Origin: Dehalobacterium sp040766325
GTDB taxonomy: Bacteria; Bacillota; Dehalobacteriia; Dehalobacteriales; Dehalobacteriaceae
Direction of reading: 5' to 3'
Length of the DNA: 64,000 nt
Assembly: GCA_040766325.1 (NCBI GenBank)
Contig: JAXGQR010000001.1
Location: 62,001-126,000 of the forward strand
Under the pieces are notes generated by a model, which did no database searches, had not been told where the DNA came from, and worked only from the letters and a program-made list of their open reading frames with translations. Positions 46,105-56,803 of the stretch are shown here, piece after piece. How positions within the stretch are numbered: position 1 is the first letter of the stretch; each line of letters starts with the position of its first letter. The position numbers were made by a program, and so were the translations under genes.

Positions 46105-47205
46105 ATGAGTGGATTGAAATTCTGTCCGGGATGCGGAGCACCCTTGACCCCGGAAGACAGGTTTTGTGGTGAATGCGGCTTCGACACCAATACCATGGCC
46201 GAGAAACCTGTGACGCCTGCCGCACCAAATCGGCCGGCACCTTCGTCCCCGGCAGCAGAGACTTATCAACCGCAGCAGCACAACAACCAACCACCTCAAA
46301 CTCCGGCTGCGCCTTATGCTCAAAGGGTTCCGCCTGAAGGAGCATCTGGGCCCAAGCCGGGCAGAAACTCTCATACGCTGGGAACCAATCCTGGCGGGAA
46401 CAAAAAGGCACTGATGATCATGGTTTCAGCCCTGGCCCTAATCTTAGTGGCCGGTGGGGTAATCTACTGGTGGCTTTCCAAGGATGATCCGGGCGTGGGA
46501 GGAAATACCGGTGCTTCCGGACAAACGGTAGCCACAAACGGCAATCCTACCGCTAATGTTGATGGACAGAATGAAACCGGCCTGCCGGCTGAGACAAACC
46601 CCAAGCCGGATTTATCCAGAGCGGCGACTTATTTGTCCGAACCGGGCTTGAAGTGCACTTTTTTCGTAAACTATCCGGATGGGATGTCAGGGATTGTTGA
46701 CCGCTACTGTGGGCAGGCAGTGCCCAACGAATCAGTGCGCGTAAGCGAAGTGGAAGTGGGCATCGATATGGGCGAGGAATATGGCTTTGGTTTTCATTAT
46801 GTAGAACGAGCCGATGGAACTTATTACATCTTGGATGCATCGCCCTATGAAATTTTTCCGGTCTTAAAAAATAATCTGACGGTGGGGCAGACCTGGAGTT
46901 ATGATACTGAATACGGATCCATCAAGTATGAGGTTATGGATATGGGTGTGGATCTGGACCTGGGTTTTGCAAAACTTGAAGGCTGTCTGCTGCTTTTGGA
47001 AGACAATCAGGCAGTGGGACATCAAAGCATCACCTATTATGCACCGGGGTGGGGCAGTGTTTATGTCGTAGCTCCCGGGGGAAATTCTGAATACTTTAAA
47101 ATGACCGGCATGACCAAGATCGATTTAGCTGACGCGGCCAACACCATCAAAAAATGGTGCCCGAATTATTTAGAGATCAAAGATGACCGCGCCCAGAGTT
47201 TTTAA
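46105..47205 (+). CDS. Zinc-ribbon membrane-anchored protein with extracytoplasmic domain
   Basis: A 366-residue protein. It has an N-terminal zinc ribbon (FCPGCGAPLTPEDRFCGECG), a Pro/Ala/Gln-rich linker (about 30-85), one membrane helix (ALMIMVSALALILVAGGVIY, about 93-112), a Gly/Thr/Asn-rich spacer and a ~200-residue external domain (about 165-366) with YGFGFHYVERADGTYYILD and TYYAPGWGSVYVVAPGG, likely beta-rich. RBS GTGAAAGGAT precedes the ATG. It probably links a cytoplasmic zinc-ribbon assembly to the outside. No known family. Confidence 0.6.
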   Translation: MSGLKFCPGCGAPLTPEDRFCGECGFDTNTMAEKPVTPAAPNRPAPSSPAAETYQPQQHNNQPPQTPAAPYAQRVPPEGASGPKPGRNSHTLGTNPGGNKKALMIMVSALALILVAGGVIYWWLSKDDPGVGGNTGASGQTVATNGNPTANVDGQNETGLPAETNPKPDLSRAATYLSEPGLKCTFFVNYPDGMSGIVDRYCGQAVPNESVRVSEVEVGIDMGEEYGFGFHYVERADGTYYILDASPYEIFPVLKNNLTVGQTWSYDTEYGSIKYEVMDMGVDLDLGFAKLEGCLLLLEDNQAVGHQSITYYAPGWGSVYVVAPGGNSEYFKMTGMTKIDLADAANTIKKWCPNYLEIKDDRAQSF

Positions 47206-47225
47206 ATTGAGGGGAGGACTGAAAC

Positions 47226-48485
47226 ATGACGGTGGCAGCAGCTGCTATGGAATTGTGGCGGCGCGTAGCTCTGGTCCTGGGGATCCTGATCGGTCTGGCA
47301 CTTTTTTGCTATGTGTCACCGGCTATGGTCAGTTTAAGCGCGGTGGACTGGAAACAGGAACAAGCCAATGAATTGAGATCTTTCAGCGGTTATGTAACGG
47401 AAGAGGAAAAACGACTGCATGCATTGCCTTTGGATGAGTATATCCGGGAGAAGACCAACGGAAAAATAACGGTCGTCAACAGTGCCCAGTGGTCAAATTT
47501 TTTTAGCCGGGTAAGACGGGCCAGTATGGGGGAATATGAGGGTTCCGGCTTTAGTGACCGGATCAGTAAAGAAGATCAGGATGACTTCTGGAAGCCAACG
47601 GGACCGGTCGAGGTTTTCTTTAAACCGGAGGAAATACCTTATGCTCAATGGGGCCTGGGGGAAGGCGCCGGTCAAACCGCATTTGTCAGCACTAATATCG
47701 GTAGTGAAACGATTTATTTGCGTTTAAAATACCATGATTACTTAACCGAAGTGAGTGCGATGTCCAGCCCGTACCGTATTGCACCGGGAGGGCTGTACCA
47801 TCCTTACCGCACGGTGGGCATTATCGTCATGGGATTAGGCTTAGTTTTTTACATATTTTTGCCCCGAAGAAAAAAACAAGCCGATGACATCAGTTATTCC
47901 ACCGGCAGTATGCTGGCCGGAGACCTGGTCGGGGCAATTCTCCTTATTCCTTTATACGGACTGCCTTTTTTTGTTAATGGGGGAACAGTCCAGGCCATCA
48001 CGGGTTTGTGGCCAATCACCTTGGGCACATGGCTGCTTGCCTTGATTAGCATGTACCTGTTCTACATCAATGCCTGGCACGCCTCCTATCGGATCGAACT
48101 GACGCCGGAAGCCTTGTACCTGATAACTTTTCGGGGTGTCAAAGAATGGGGCTTTAATGAAATAGCCGCTGTTGATTTAGTATCTTTAAGATATCCCGGT
48201 TGGTTCAGAAAACTGTTCCTAGCCATGGCCTTTTTCTCCTTGGTCAGTGGTCGCGCCTCTTCAACTCAGCCAGCGGGTAGTGCTCTTTTGACAGCTGCTG
48301 CCTCCTATGGAGGTTTGGAGATCCGGGGCCAGAGGGGCGGCAAACCGACTTATATCTGGTTTTCGGATCAACGGAGTGGAATTATTATCAATAATTTTGA
48401 CCGGGTAACAAAAGCTATTAAGGCTGCCGGGGTGCCCTTCAATATGGAACCACGGGAAATCAAGGGGTTTTCCATGTTTATGTAA
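47226..48485 (+). CDS. Multi-span membrane protein of unknown function
   Basis: A 419-residue protein. An N-terminal helix (about 11-33) is followed by an external domain (~35-190), then about three or four spans (~196-214, ~230-252, ~258-285) and a C-terminal cytoplasmic part starting YRIELTPEALYLITFRGVKE that resembles bacterial PH-type domains. It starts 20 bp after the zinc-ribbon protein (RBS GAGGGGAGG). It is the last intact gene of the cluster before an insertion sequence; a decayed gene at 52799-53480 has some similar fragments. Confidence 0.6.
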   Translation: MTVAAAAMELWRRVALVLGILIGLALFCYVSPAMVSLSAVDWKQEQANELRSFSGYVTEEEKRLHALPLDEYIREKTNGKITVVNSAQWSNFFSRVRRASMGEYEGSGFSDRISKEDQDDFWKPTGPVEVFFKPEEIPYAQWGLGEGAGQTAFVSTNIGSETIYLRLKYHDYLTEVSAMSSPYRIAPGGLYHPYRTVGIIVMGLGLVFYIFLPRRKKQADDISYSTGSMLAGDLVGAILLIPLYGLPFFVNGGTVQAITGLWPITLGTWLLALISMYLFYINAWHASYRIELTPEALYLITFRGVKEWGFNEIAAVDLVSLRYPGWFRKLFLAMAFFSLVSGRASSTQPAGSALLTAAASYGGLEIRGQRGGKPTYIWFSDQRSGIIINNFDRVTKAIKAAGVPFNMEPREIKGFSMFM

Positions 48486-48566
48486 AAACATAAATTTAAC
48501 TAAGTTTTTCTCCGCAGAAGACGCGGATAAAAATACGGGCAACATTTTCATGTTGCTAAGTTATTT

Positions 48567-50268
48567 TAAGTAATTGCGAAATGGACTAAAACAAAAAGTT
48601 CAATGTCCTGGTAACAACAAAAATTAATTTTTAAAGGCGAAAAGGCAAGGATTGCCTAGATGGGCAGAAAAATGGGCGCAGAAATAAACCCATGGATATA
48701 GATATATTTGAATTACAATATGCTTCTATGCAATGAGCGGCTTCAAGGCTGCGAATGTATTTATGCTTATGAATGCGATCAGCAGAACAACCGTGATTAA
48801 CTGGTAATACCAGCTAATATCGATCAACGTGTAGAAGTCTTTTCATTCTGAGTCCTGCGGCCAGCAAGGCAAAAACTATCTTTAAAATGGTTGATAGATT
48901 TTTCAACAGCGGAACAATTTTGTAGGTTTCATCACATTCTTCAGTACCACGGATTGTACCGGTATTTCTTTCTCGAGATAAATGTAAACCATTCGTCCGC
49001 ACAGAGAATCGATACAAGGATTATCACAGTGGGTACGGCGGCGATATTTGCCATCAAGGCACTTGTCCCAGGACATTTTAGGAGCAGACAAACTTAAAGT
49101 TGGAATCCCACACCTAGATTTGCTGCCTTCTGGTTTCATAGGAAGATTTTATCATAAAGGCAGCAGTACATCACATTAATAGTATAGTCCTGGTTTTCTA
49201 AGACCGGAACAGAATTAAGAAGAGGGATATATGCTTTAAAACGGTTCAGTAAACGAGTTTATAGATGTTAACTGTATCAAAAGCAGCGTCCCGAAAGCCT
49301 TTGGATTGATTAAAAGGATGCTTATCAAAAATCATAAGAACAGGGATAAGGGCTTTGCGCTCTCAAAGTTATCTTCTTGGGGAGAATCGGTTTTCTTTTC
49401 CACAATAATGTCAGGTAGGCGTCTATGAAATTTTTATTGTGAAGATGTCACGGACAATGCCTGCAAGACCGTTGGTAATGATACCAAATTGAAAACATGT
49501 GAAATGTCCATTGATGTAGAGTTGTTTAATGGCCTGGTTTGAAGTTGCATGTGAAGGCTTGTAGATTTATAGGCTGCTTTATAGGGTCTGGGGGTCATCG
49601 AGTCCTATTGCTTTCTTGAAAGCTTTTAGCTGACTGATAATGCAGTTTTTGCATATTTGGATTATTTTCAGTAACAAAGGCTTCAATACCGGAAGTATCG
49701 AAGATGGTCATAGAAGCAAAGGATTCATCAATCTTTTGGCATATCGGTTCGGTTACATCAACAAGTGAATCGAAAAACGATTGTAAGTCCATTAGAAAAT
49801 CCTGTTTAAACCGTGTTATCTTGAAGGCATCTGGAACCTTTGAAAAGCCACGAAATCGCGTAGTTCTTTTGAATACTGAAGAAAGATAAAGAAGAAGATT
49901 GTCAGTAGGGATGGAGAAAATCGCTATGAAGGCGGCGCCAAGGGAAACCGGAAAGAGGGTATATACGCTTTCTGAAATAGAATAAAAGTGATTATAAAGA
50001 AGCAGGAATAAGTTCACTCAAGATTAATGTTATCTTCCCGAAAGTGATAGGGAAATGATATTTATCATTTCAAAAAACATTATTACAGTCGGAATAAATG
50101 TCTGCAAGGATATTTGTTTCGGTCTGGCCACTAGTTTATAACTCCTTTCTTGAATGTAGTTTATTATTTCTTACAACTTAATTTTACTTCATTTTGGAGA
50201 GGAGTTATATATAAAAGATGTTAACAAAGGCCTGCATTTATGCGGGTTACGGCGTTTCGCAAACGCCT
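48567..50268 (-). mobile_element. Insertion sequence, copy 1 (DDE transposase, 10-11 bp target duplication)
   Basis: A ~1.7-kb element running from TAAGTAATTGCGAAATGGAC to GGCGTTTCGCAAACGCCT; TTGCGAAA is shared by the two ends in inverted orientation. The flanks carry a direct repeat TAAGTTATTT (48557-48566 and 50270-50279). A second copy lies at 58355-60068 in the same orientation. The two copies differ by many 1-5 base insertions and deletions but few substitutions. It separates the membrane-protein cluster from lemA. Confidence 0.85.
48726..50131 (-). pseudogene. Transposase of IS copy 1, multiply frameshifted
   Basis: Same DDE transposase as copy 2, a family common in Clostridia. Pieces readable on the minus strand include RPKQISFADIYSD at the start (initiation codon GTG here, ATG in copy 2), ITRFKQDFLMDLQSFFDSL, TIFDTSGIEAFVTENNP and, near the end, YIRSLKPLIA before a TAG at 48726-48728. 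Numerous indels break the frame. Confidence 0.82.
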
Positions 50269-50301
50269 ATAAGTTATTTTTTAATGAGGAGGTAGTAAAA
50301 A

Positions 50302-50850
50302 ATGATGGGATTTATAATTATTGGAATGATTCTAATTTTATTAGCCGTATTCATGATCATTAACCTACAACAATCGGTGCAGCTCAGACAACGCTGATTC
50401 TAGTCCCGGAGTGGATGTCCAGCTGAAGCGACGCTATGATCTGATTCCTAATCTGGTTAATGCCGTTAAAGGATATGCACAGCATGAAAAATCGACGCTT
50501 GAAACCGTGACTCAGGCCCGGAATATGGCGATGAATGCGGGCAACCTCCAGGAGCAAATGCAGGCTGAGAATATGTTGAGCAATGCTGCGTTCTTTGTTG
50601 CCGTCGCCGAAGCATATGTCCGGAACTGAAGGCCAGCACTGGTACTGCAGCTGCAGGCCGAGCTCAGTGATACGGAAAGCAAAATTGCTTTTTCCGCCAG
50701 TTCTACAATGACACTGTGCAAAAGTTCAACACCAAGATCGAATTATTCCCCACCAACCTGGTGGCAGGCTTGCTGGGCTTCGCTATGGTGGATTATTTCA
50801 CCCTGCAAGGGGAACCTGATGCTCGTCAGGCTGTGAAGGTGGAGTTTTAA
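50302..50850 (+). pseudogene. lemA: LemA-family protein, frameshifted
   Basis: An N-terminal membrane anchor (MMGFIIIGMILILLAVFMII), then LemA hallmarks GVDVQLKRRYDLIPNLVNAV, KGYAQHEKSTLETVTQARN and the ending NTKIELFPTNLVAGLLGF to TAA 50848. Frame changes occur near 50390, 50590 and 50630, so no full protein of ~185 residues is encoded as read. GAGGAGGTAG precedes ATG 50302. It is followed by a DUF2207 gene, a frequent LemA neighbour. The IS copy just upstream probably cuts it off from the cluster promoter. Confidence 0.85.
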
Positions 50851-50896
50851 GGGGTAGTAAGTATCCACGTAAAGGGTATCCACGTAAGGTATCACG

Positions 50897-52755
50897 ATGA
50901 TGAAAAAAATGTCTTCCTGTCATTTCGAACTGATGTTGGCTTATTAATGGGGTTGTGTATTCTGACTTACATGACGGTACCGGCCTTGGCGAATCGCTCT
51001 CTGACCATGGAACAGATCATCGTTGATGCCCGGGTCTTGCCTGATGCATCCATGCAGGTGACGGAAAAAATCACGGTGGACTTTTTCCGGGCAGTGGAAC
51101 GGTTTATGTGAAAGGAGATCCCCCAAAGAGGATGCCCCCATCATCCGGTGGGTGGGCGAAATGGCCGTCCAGCATACAGCGCTGATGCGGCACAGAATAC
51201 GGACCGCCGGATACATTCCTGATCAAACAAGAAGGCAATGATCTCCTCATCGGCTGGAGCATCGATGCCCTAAAATCAGGTACGCACCTTCGGCTTCAAC
51301 GCCGGGTGAATGCGGTTAAGGATCCCCATTGGTGAAGGGCCTGGCGTTTCATAGGTGAAGCCAATGGCAACAAAATCTCCTATGTCCAGGTTAATCTAAC
51401 CCTGCCGCCGGGGGCGGAACAGTTTAAGCCCAGGAAAGATATCCGCATCTGGGGACATGGCCCTTAAACAGGAAGTGGAATTTGACGGCTCAAATGTAGT
51501 CATCCTTAAAGTCAGCGATCTATCTGCTTACACCTTTATGGAAGGTCGGGTGGTAATGCCGACCGGTCTGTTCACGGGTGCGCCGGCGGCAGCCTATACT
51601 GATCAGCCGGCTCTGAGCAAAATTTTAGCAGAGGAAGAGAGCTGGGCCGACCAGGCCAATAAAGAACGGACGATGGCCAGAATGGAGATTGGTGCCGGAG
51701 CAGGTATCGTAGCCGCGGCGTTGGCGAGTGTCTTGATGCTGTGGCGCAGTTACGGACGCAAACATCCCACGTTTTTTGACGGTGATTATTACCGGGATTT
51801 GCCCGCCAATTACAGCCCGGCGGAATTGAGTGTGCTGTGGAATTTTAAAGCCATGAACGCCAATGATATCACAGCTACCATCATGGATCTGGCCCGGCGG
51901 CAATTTCTTTTCTTGAGGAAGATACCGTACAGGTGCAAACTGCTGAGGAGCAAAGAGGTCACCCACCTTCCGGCTCAGCTTCATGCCGGAACCGGCGGCA
52001 CTGCAAACCTGAAGAAGCAAGCCTCACGAAGCAGAACTAATCGATTATCTGAAAAACGATATTGGCGGTGGTAAGGATTATATCTATTTGACCGACATAG
52101 AAGAGTACGCCAAAAAAAACGGCCGGGAATTTCATGCCTTCTGGAGCGGCTGGACTTCCGATATTATCTTCCAATGTGAAGAACACAACTTTTTGACAGC
52201 AATGGCAAAATGTCAGTACTAACGGTGTTAGGCGGCGTTGCTCTCTTTGTCGCAGGTTTCGTTTTGGCAGCCAGAATCGGAACTATTGGCTGGGCTATGA
52301 TCATTGCCGGCGTGATTATTTTCGTGGTGCCCCGCTTTTTCAAACGGCGCTCGGTGACTGGTCAGGAAGACTATGTGCGCTGGGCGGCTTTTAAAAAATT
52401 CCTGGAGCATTTCTCAGAAATGCAGCGTCACGAAATTCCCAGCTTGATCATCTGGGAGCATTATCTGGTCTATGCGGTTACCCTGGGAGTAGCTAAAGTT
52501 ATCCGGCAGCTGGAAGTAGTTTTTCCTCAGATGCAGGACGGAGATTATCACTTTGGCACGGGCTGGCTGATGTATGGAAGCTATCATTCCGGCATGAATG
52601 TCTTGAATAATTCCTTCGATTCCATCGGCACTTCGCGCAAACGTTCGGCGGGCAATCAGCGGAAACTGATCAATAAAGTCAAATTATCTGGTTGGTGGTG
52701 GATTTCATCGTTTGGCAACCGGGGCGGTGGTGGCGGCGGCAGCGCAGGACGGTAG
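50897..52755 (+). pseudogene. DUF2207/YciQ-like membrane protein, multiply frameshifted
   Basis: Signal segment, then the DUF2207 opening (SLTMEQIIVDARVLPDASMQ, VTEKITVDF), an immunoglobulin-like external part (VQVNLTLPPGAEQFKP), a membrane helix (IVAAALASVLMLW), a cytoplasmic part with PANYSPAELSVLWN and ITATIMDLARRQF, two further helices and the typical Gly-rich end (GNRGGGGGGSAGR) to TAG 52753. At least five frame changes. With LemA it forms a pair often seen in Gram-positive and Gram-negative envelopes; function not firmly established. Confidence 0.83.
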
Positions 52756-52798
52756 TCTACGAGCCGTTTTATAACCATCATGGATAGAAGAGAACATC

Positions 52799-53480
52799 TT
52801 GTGGAAAAATAGTTGTCAAAATGCGGTGCTGAATGAAAAAAGTATCAAATTTGTGTTCATTGCGCTTGGCCAGCTGCAATCTGCAGAGACTCAGGGGCAG
52901 AACTTGAACCTGAAGCGGTGGACAGGAAGCCTGCGGGTAATCAGAGCCTCATCGGCTATTCCGAGCGGATCAATGACCCGGCTTTTGCCAGCTATCGACG
53001 TCAAGCCACCGCCTGGTCGCCTTTATTTTCAAAATTCCCTGCGGTCAGGATATGCTGGCGCACCTGTTATCGCTGAAAATCGTTCAAAATGGATAATCCC
53101 CAGGCCCTTTACATCGGACTGGGTATTGGGTATGTTTCTGACCATCGCTTTATTGTCGACCATTAGCCGTATGAGGGTCAAACAGTGGGATGGGGTGGTC
53201 ATAGATAAGAAAAAGGAGAAAAAGACCCGGCGCAACAGGACTCGAACGGTCAACACTATGAGGAACGTTATACTTATACACGGTAGTTTAAAAACCAACC
53301 GGTAAGATCATCAACAGATCGGTCGATAACATTGTTGATTTTGCGGCACCCGGTTGTTTAGAATCGATCAGGTGCGCCAGCATAAAGACTTCAGGCACCC
53401 TGGAGGGGAAATACGATAAAACAGGGGACAGCATCATCTTCTGCGAGATACCTGTTCCACCTTAAACGACATCAATGATG
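52799..53480 (+). pseudogene. Decayed membrane protein gene, unidentified
   Basis: Coding traces in shifting frames: IGYSERINDPAFASYRR, a hydrophobic helix near LGMFLTIALLSTI, a basic stretch KQWDGVVIDKKKEKKTRRNR and a hydrophilic end (EGKYDKTGDSIIF). The first trace weakly resembles part of the 47226-48485 protein. It may be the last member of the cluster. No function assigned. The stretch 53480-53708 shows nothing further. Confidence 0.4.
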
Positions 53481-53708
53481 ACAAATGTTACCCATTTCCT
53501 GCCGTTACTGAAATAAATGTGATGATTTTTGAGCCCTCACGAGAGTCTTCACGAGAATTTTCTCTTTGCTCACATGCCATGAGGAGAAGTATTGTCTGAT
53601 ATTTTAGGAAACAAAAGAAAATACTATAATACAAAACATATTATTTATTGCTAAGGTTTCTATCGGATATGATTTTAATCAATATAATGTAATGAAGGAG
53701 TGTTTGAG

Positions 53709-54446
53709 ATGCAAGAAAACAGCGATTATTACCGGTAGTGGCGATGGATTTGGACGAGGAAAGTAGCTTTACAATTGGCTAAGCAAGGAACCAATATTTC
53801 TGTAGTAGATTTGTCCAAAGAAACCGGGAAAGACGGTGCGGCTTTTGTAAAGAGCTACAAGTTCTGATGCAACGATTTTCATTCAAGCAGATGTTAGTAA
53901 GGTTGAGGATGTAAAAAAATATGTTGCTCAAACAATTGACTCCTTTGGAAAAATCGATTTATTTTTTAACAATGCAGGAATTTCAGTTTTCAGTGTTCGT
54001 ACGATAGAATGTTCTGTAGAAGAATTCAATGCTATTATTGACGTAAATCTTAAAGATTGCACATTCTATGGTTTTAAAGTTTGTTATTGATGAAATGCTT
54101 AAAACCGGAAGTAATTTAATACGGCCTCACTGGGTGGCTTGGTTGGAATTCCTACCTTGGGTGCATATTCAGCAACAAAACATGCTGTTATTGGGCTGAC
54201 AAAAACCATTGCCGGAGAGTATGGCAGGGAAAACATCAGAATTAATGCCATTGCTCAGGCACTAATGGTACCGATGGTAAAAGCATACCCCAAAGAGGCT
54301 ATTCAACAAATGGCCGAAGCAGTCCCCATGGGTAGGTGGGACAACCTCATGAAGTAGCAGATGTCGTTACTTTCTTGCTCAGTGATGCATCTTCCTATAT
54401 TCATGGCGCTGTAATTTCCATCGATGGGGGAGCCGTTGCCTTATAA
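53709..54446 (+). pseudogene. Short-chain dehydrogenase/reductase, frameshifted
   Basis: SDR features in broken frames: IITGSGDGFGRG near the start (TGxxxGxG cofactor loop), FIQADVSKVEDVKKYVAQTI, LFFNNAGISVF (NNAG), catalytic GAYSATKHAVIGL (YxxxK) and the end SYIHGAVISIDGGAVAL to TAA 54444-54446. Frame changes near 53755, 53860, 54060, 54110 and 54345. AGGAGTG precedes the start. Substrate unknown. From 54447 to 54619 nothing is recognised. Confidence 0.82.
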
Positions 54447-54619
54447 ACAGAAGGGATTGTCAGGACGGCAGACTGTGTGAACATACCTTTTTCGCACTGC
54501 AATAAGCAGTATGTTTTATGATTATCAGGTAGTTAAAAAAATATAAGCAATAAGGCTGGTTTAGGCTTTATGCGAGACCTTATATACCATTCTTCGGCTC
54601 CCAGGATACTTATTACCTG

Positions 54620-55993
54620 CGTAAGTTATAAGCCAGTAAAATGATTTGTTTTCATGTTACGAACACTAATCCTGGTCAAAAAGTAGTATGGCAACCCCAG
54701 ATTCTTTTCACTGTTCAAATGGGTGCTCTACAGTCATTTGCCTTTGCATATATAGTTTCCAGTTTCAGGTTCGTTGCTCTATTTCATCCAGTAATGGCTG
54801 AAGCTGAATTGACACGATAGATCGACCCTCTTTGCTTTAGTGCATTGATCCTTTATGGGGCATTTCATACAAGATCGATAATTTTTATAGTCTTGATGTT
54901 GCTCGTTGACTTCTCTTATTCTGCCTGGATAAAGAATTTATCTACAGGACATCAGTAAACATCTTGCTCTAGTCATATTAGATTTGTCAGACTGAAAATC
55001 GGGATTGGCAATATTACCAATAGATTTGAAGCAGGTACATAGGTCTCTAGGTGATTTACCTCGCATTCAATTAGATCTTTTGGTAGAATAATAGCCTTTG
55101 TCGGCTAGAACTTTGATTTCGTTTACTTCTAATACTTCTTTGGCTTGCTTGGCTATATTGCTAAGCTGACCTTGATCAGCCGGATTGTTTATGACTTCAC
55201 TGTCTGGCTTATGTTTTTGGTCTACTGCGGTTTGCACATTGTAGCTGACTTCTATTCCCATTGTTGTTAACAGACATTAATCGGGCATCTGGATCGGTGA
55301 GTACGGATATTTCTGTTGCTCCGGTTTCTTCCATCTGCTGCTGCATGGATATATATTTTTCTTTACGGCTCTTTAGCTCTTCGATGCTTTTGGATCTCTT
55401 CAGCGTTAGGTACGTGGATATCGGCTTCCTCATGATCATTATTATCTAATTCATTCAGGTAGCCGTTGATCTTTTCATCAATATATTTTAAGTGTCTTTG
55501 TATCTTCTTTTGGTTAAAATTGTGCGTTTGCGATTACTGCTCCTGAATTTGGAACCATCCCCACGGCTTCCGCAGCTTCTTTGCCCGCACAGATTCCATT
55601 CTTTGCATAAGAAGGCAAACTGTCTGAAGACTTCTTTTGGAGCTTTGGAATTATCTTTCTAAAATCGGCTATGGTTTTAAAATCGGGCTTTAGCTTTTTT
55701 AATAGCCATAACAACTTAGTCCGTCGGAAGACTCACTCTCTAACCTTCGGGAGGATCTAATCCGATTTAGGTATCCGTATAAGTAGAACTTTAACAAATC
55801 CCGAGATCATATGAAGGAGTCTACCGGTGTTATTGGGTTCTGCTCTTTTGGAATCAAACTTCTGCATATCCAATGAGTTTACGAATGCCTCAACTACTCT
55901 AACGGGGTTATCCGGTTGCAATGTAGTCATCCACCGCTTCTGGAAATAGGGTGATCTGATTTCGGTCTTCGCCTGTGCCAAGCCATTACTCAC
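54620..55993 (-). pseudogene. IS1182-type transposase, decayed
   Basis: Minus-strand fragments of a DDE transposase: N-terminal MTTLQPDNPVRVVEAFVNSL (55757-55993), KLKPDFKTIADFRKIIPKL (55514-55714), then YNVQTAVDQKHK with ALADKGYYS-like VLADKGYYSTK (55067-55261), and remnants of the C-terminal MTVEHPF segment near 54740. The frame is broken in many places and parts are missing. The element ends were not found. The start is preceded by an AGAGAGGTGAG-like site. Confidence 0.78.
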
Positions 55994-56139
55994 CTCTCTT
56001 CACCCTATTTATTCAGTTTTCACTACTTGTAAATCCTGCAGATTTTGAGTTTTTTCACACACAGTCTGACAGGGTTGGTGACAGCCTGCTTTATCGATTA
56101 ACAACCCTTAGAGATGAAATTAAGTGGACGTGTGTAATA

Positions 56140-56705
56140 TGACCATGTTGAAGAGATTAAACAAGAAATAATGGCTGATCCTATGAATGAATCCTTTACT
56201 AAGCGGGAATCTCCTTATTCAAAGCATCTAAAAGATGCTCGTATTGCTATAGTCGGGCAAGCTCCGGGACGAAAAGCAGAAGAAACACAATTGTTTTGGA
56301 ATGATTTAAGTGGTGACCGTCTACGTGAATGGATGGGAATCTCACGGGAAGAATTTTATGAGACTGACTGTATTGCTCAGCTACCATAGTTTCTATTTCC
56401 CAGGAAAAGCGAAACATGGGGATTTGCCACCGCGCAAAGTTGCAAAAAAATGGCATCCACTGTTACTAAAAGAAATGCCGAAGATAGAAACGATACTTCT
56501 CATCGGAAATTATGCTCAGAAATACTATCTTGGTAAAAGAAGGGAAAAAAACTTAACTGAAACAGTAAGAAATTTTAGAACCTATCTACCCCAATATTTA
56601 CCTTTGGTGCATCCTTCACCATTAAACGTGGGGTGGTTTAAACGAAACCCATGGTTTGAAAGGGGAAGTTTTGTTGGTTTTAAAAAGATTGTGAAACTCC
56701 TATAA
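56140..56705 (+). pseudogene. Uracil-DNA glycosylase family protein, frameshifted
   Basis: UDG-superfamily base-excision repair enzyme of the single-domain type. VEEIKQEIMADPMNESF at the N-terminus (one frame break near 56150), motif A IVGQAPGRKAEETQ, then ISREEFYETDCIAQLP; a frameshift near 56385 leads to FYFPGKAKHGDLPPRK, ILLIGNYAQKYYLG and the closing motif LVHPSPLNVGWFKRNPWF. The last part ends at TAA 56703-56705. An intact version would have ~190 residues. Confidence 0.8.
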
Positions 56706-56708
56706 GTA

Positions 56709-56795
56709 GGGTATTGTCAGGGGGACGGAGTTGGTGACAAATTTGCCCCAGGTTGGCTCCGTCCCCTGATGACCTTCTTCCGTCCCTGACAACTC
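56709..56795. repeat. GGGGACGG-type extragenic inverted repeat
   Basis: TTGTCAGGGGGACGGAGTTG at 56714-56733 faces CTCCGTCCCCTGA (56757-56769) and a further CCGTCCCTGACAA (56780-56792), between the convergent glycosylase and flavoprotein remnants. Less perfect than other members. Confidence 0.65.
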
Positions 56796-56803
56796 TGATC
56801 ATC

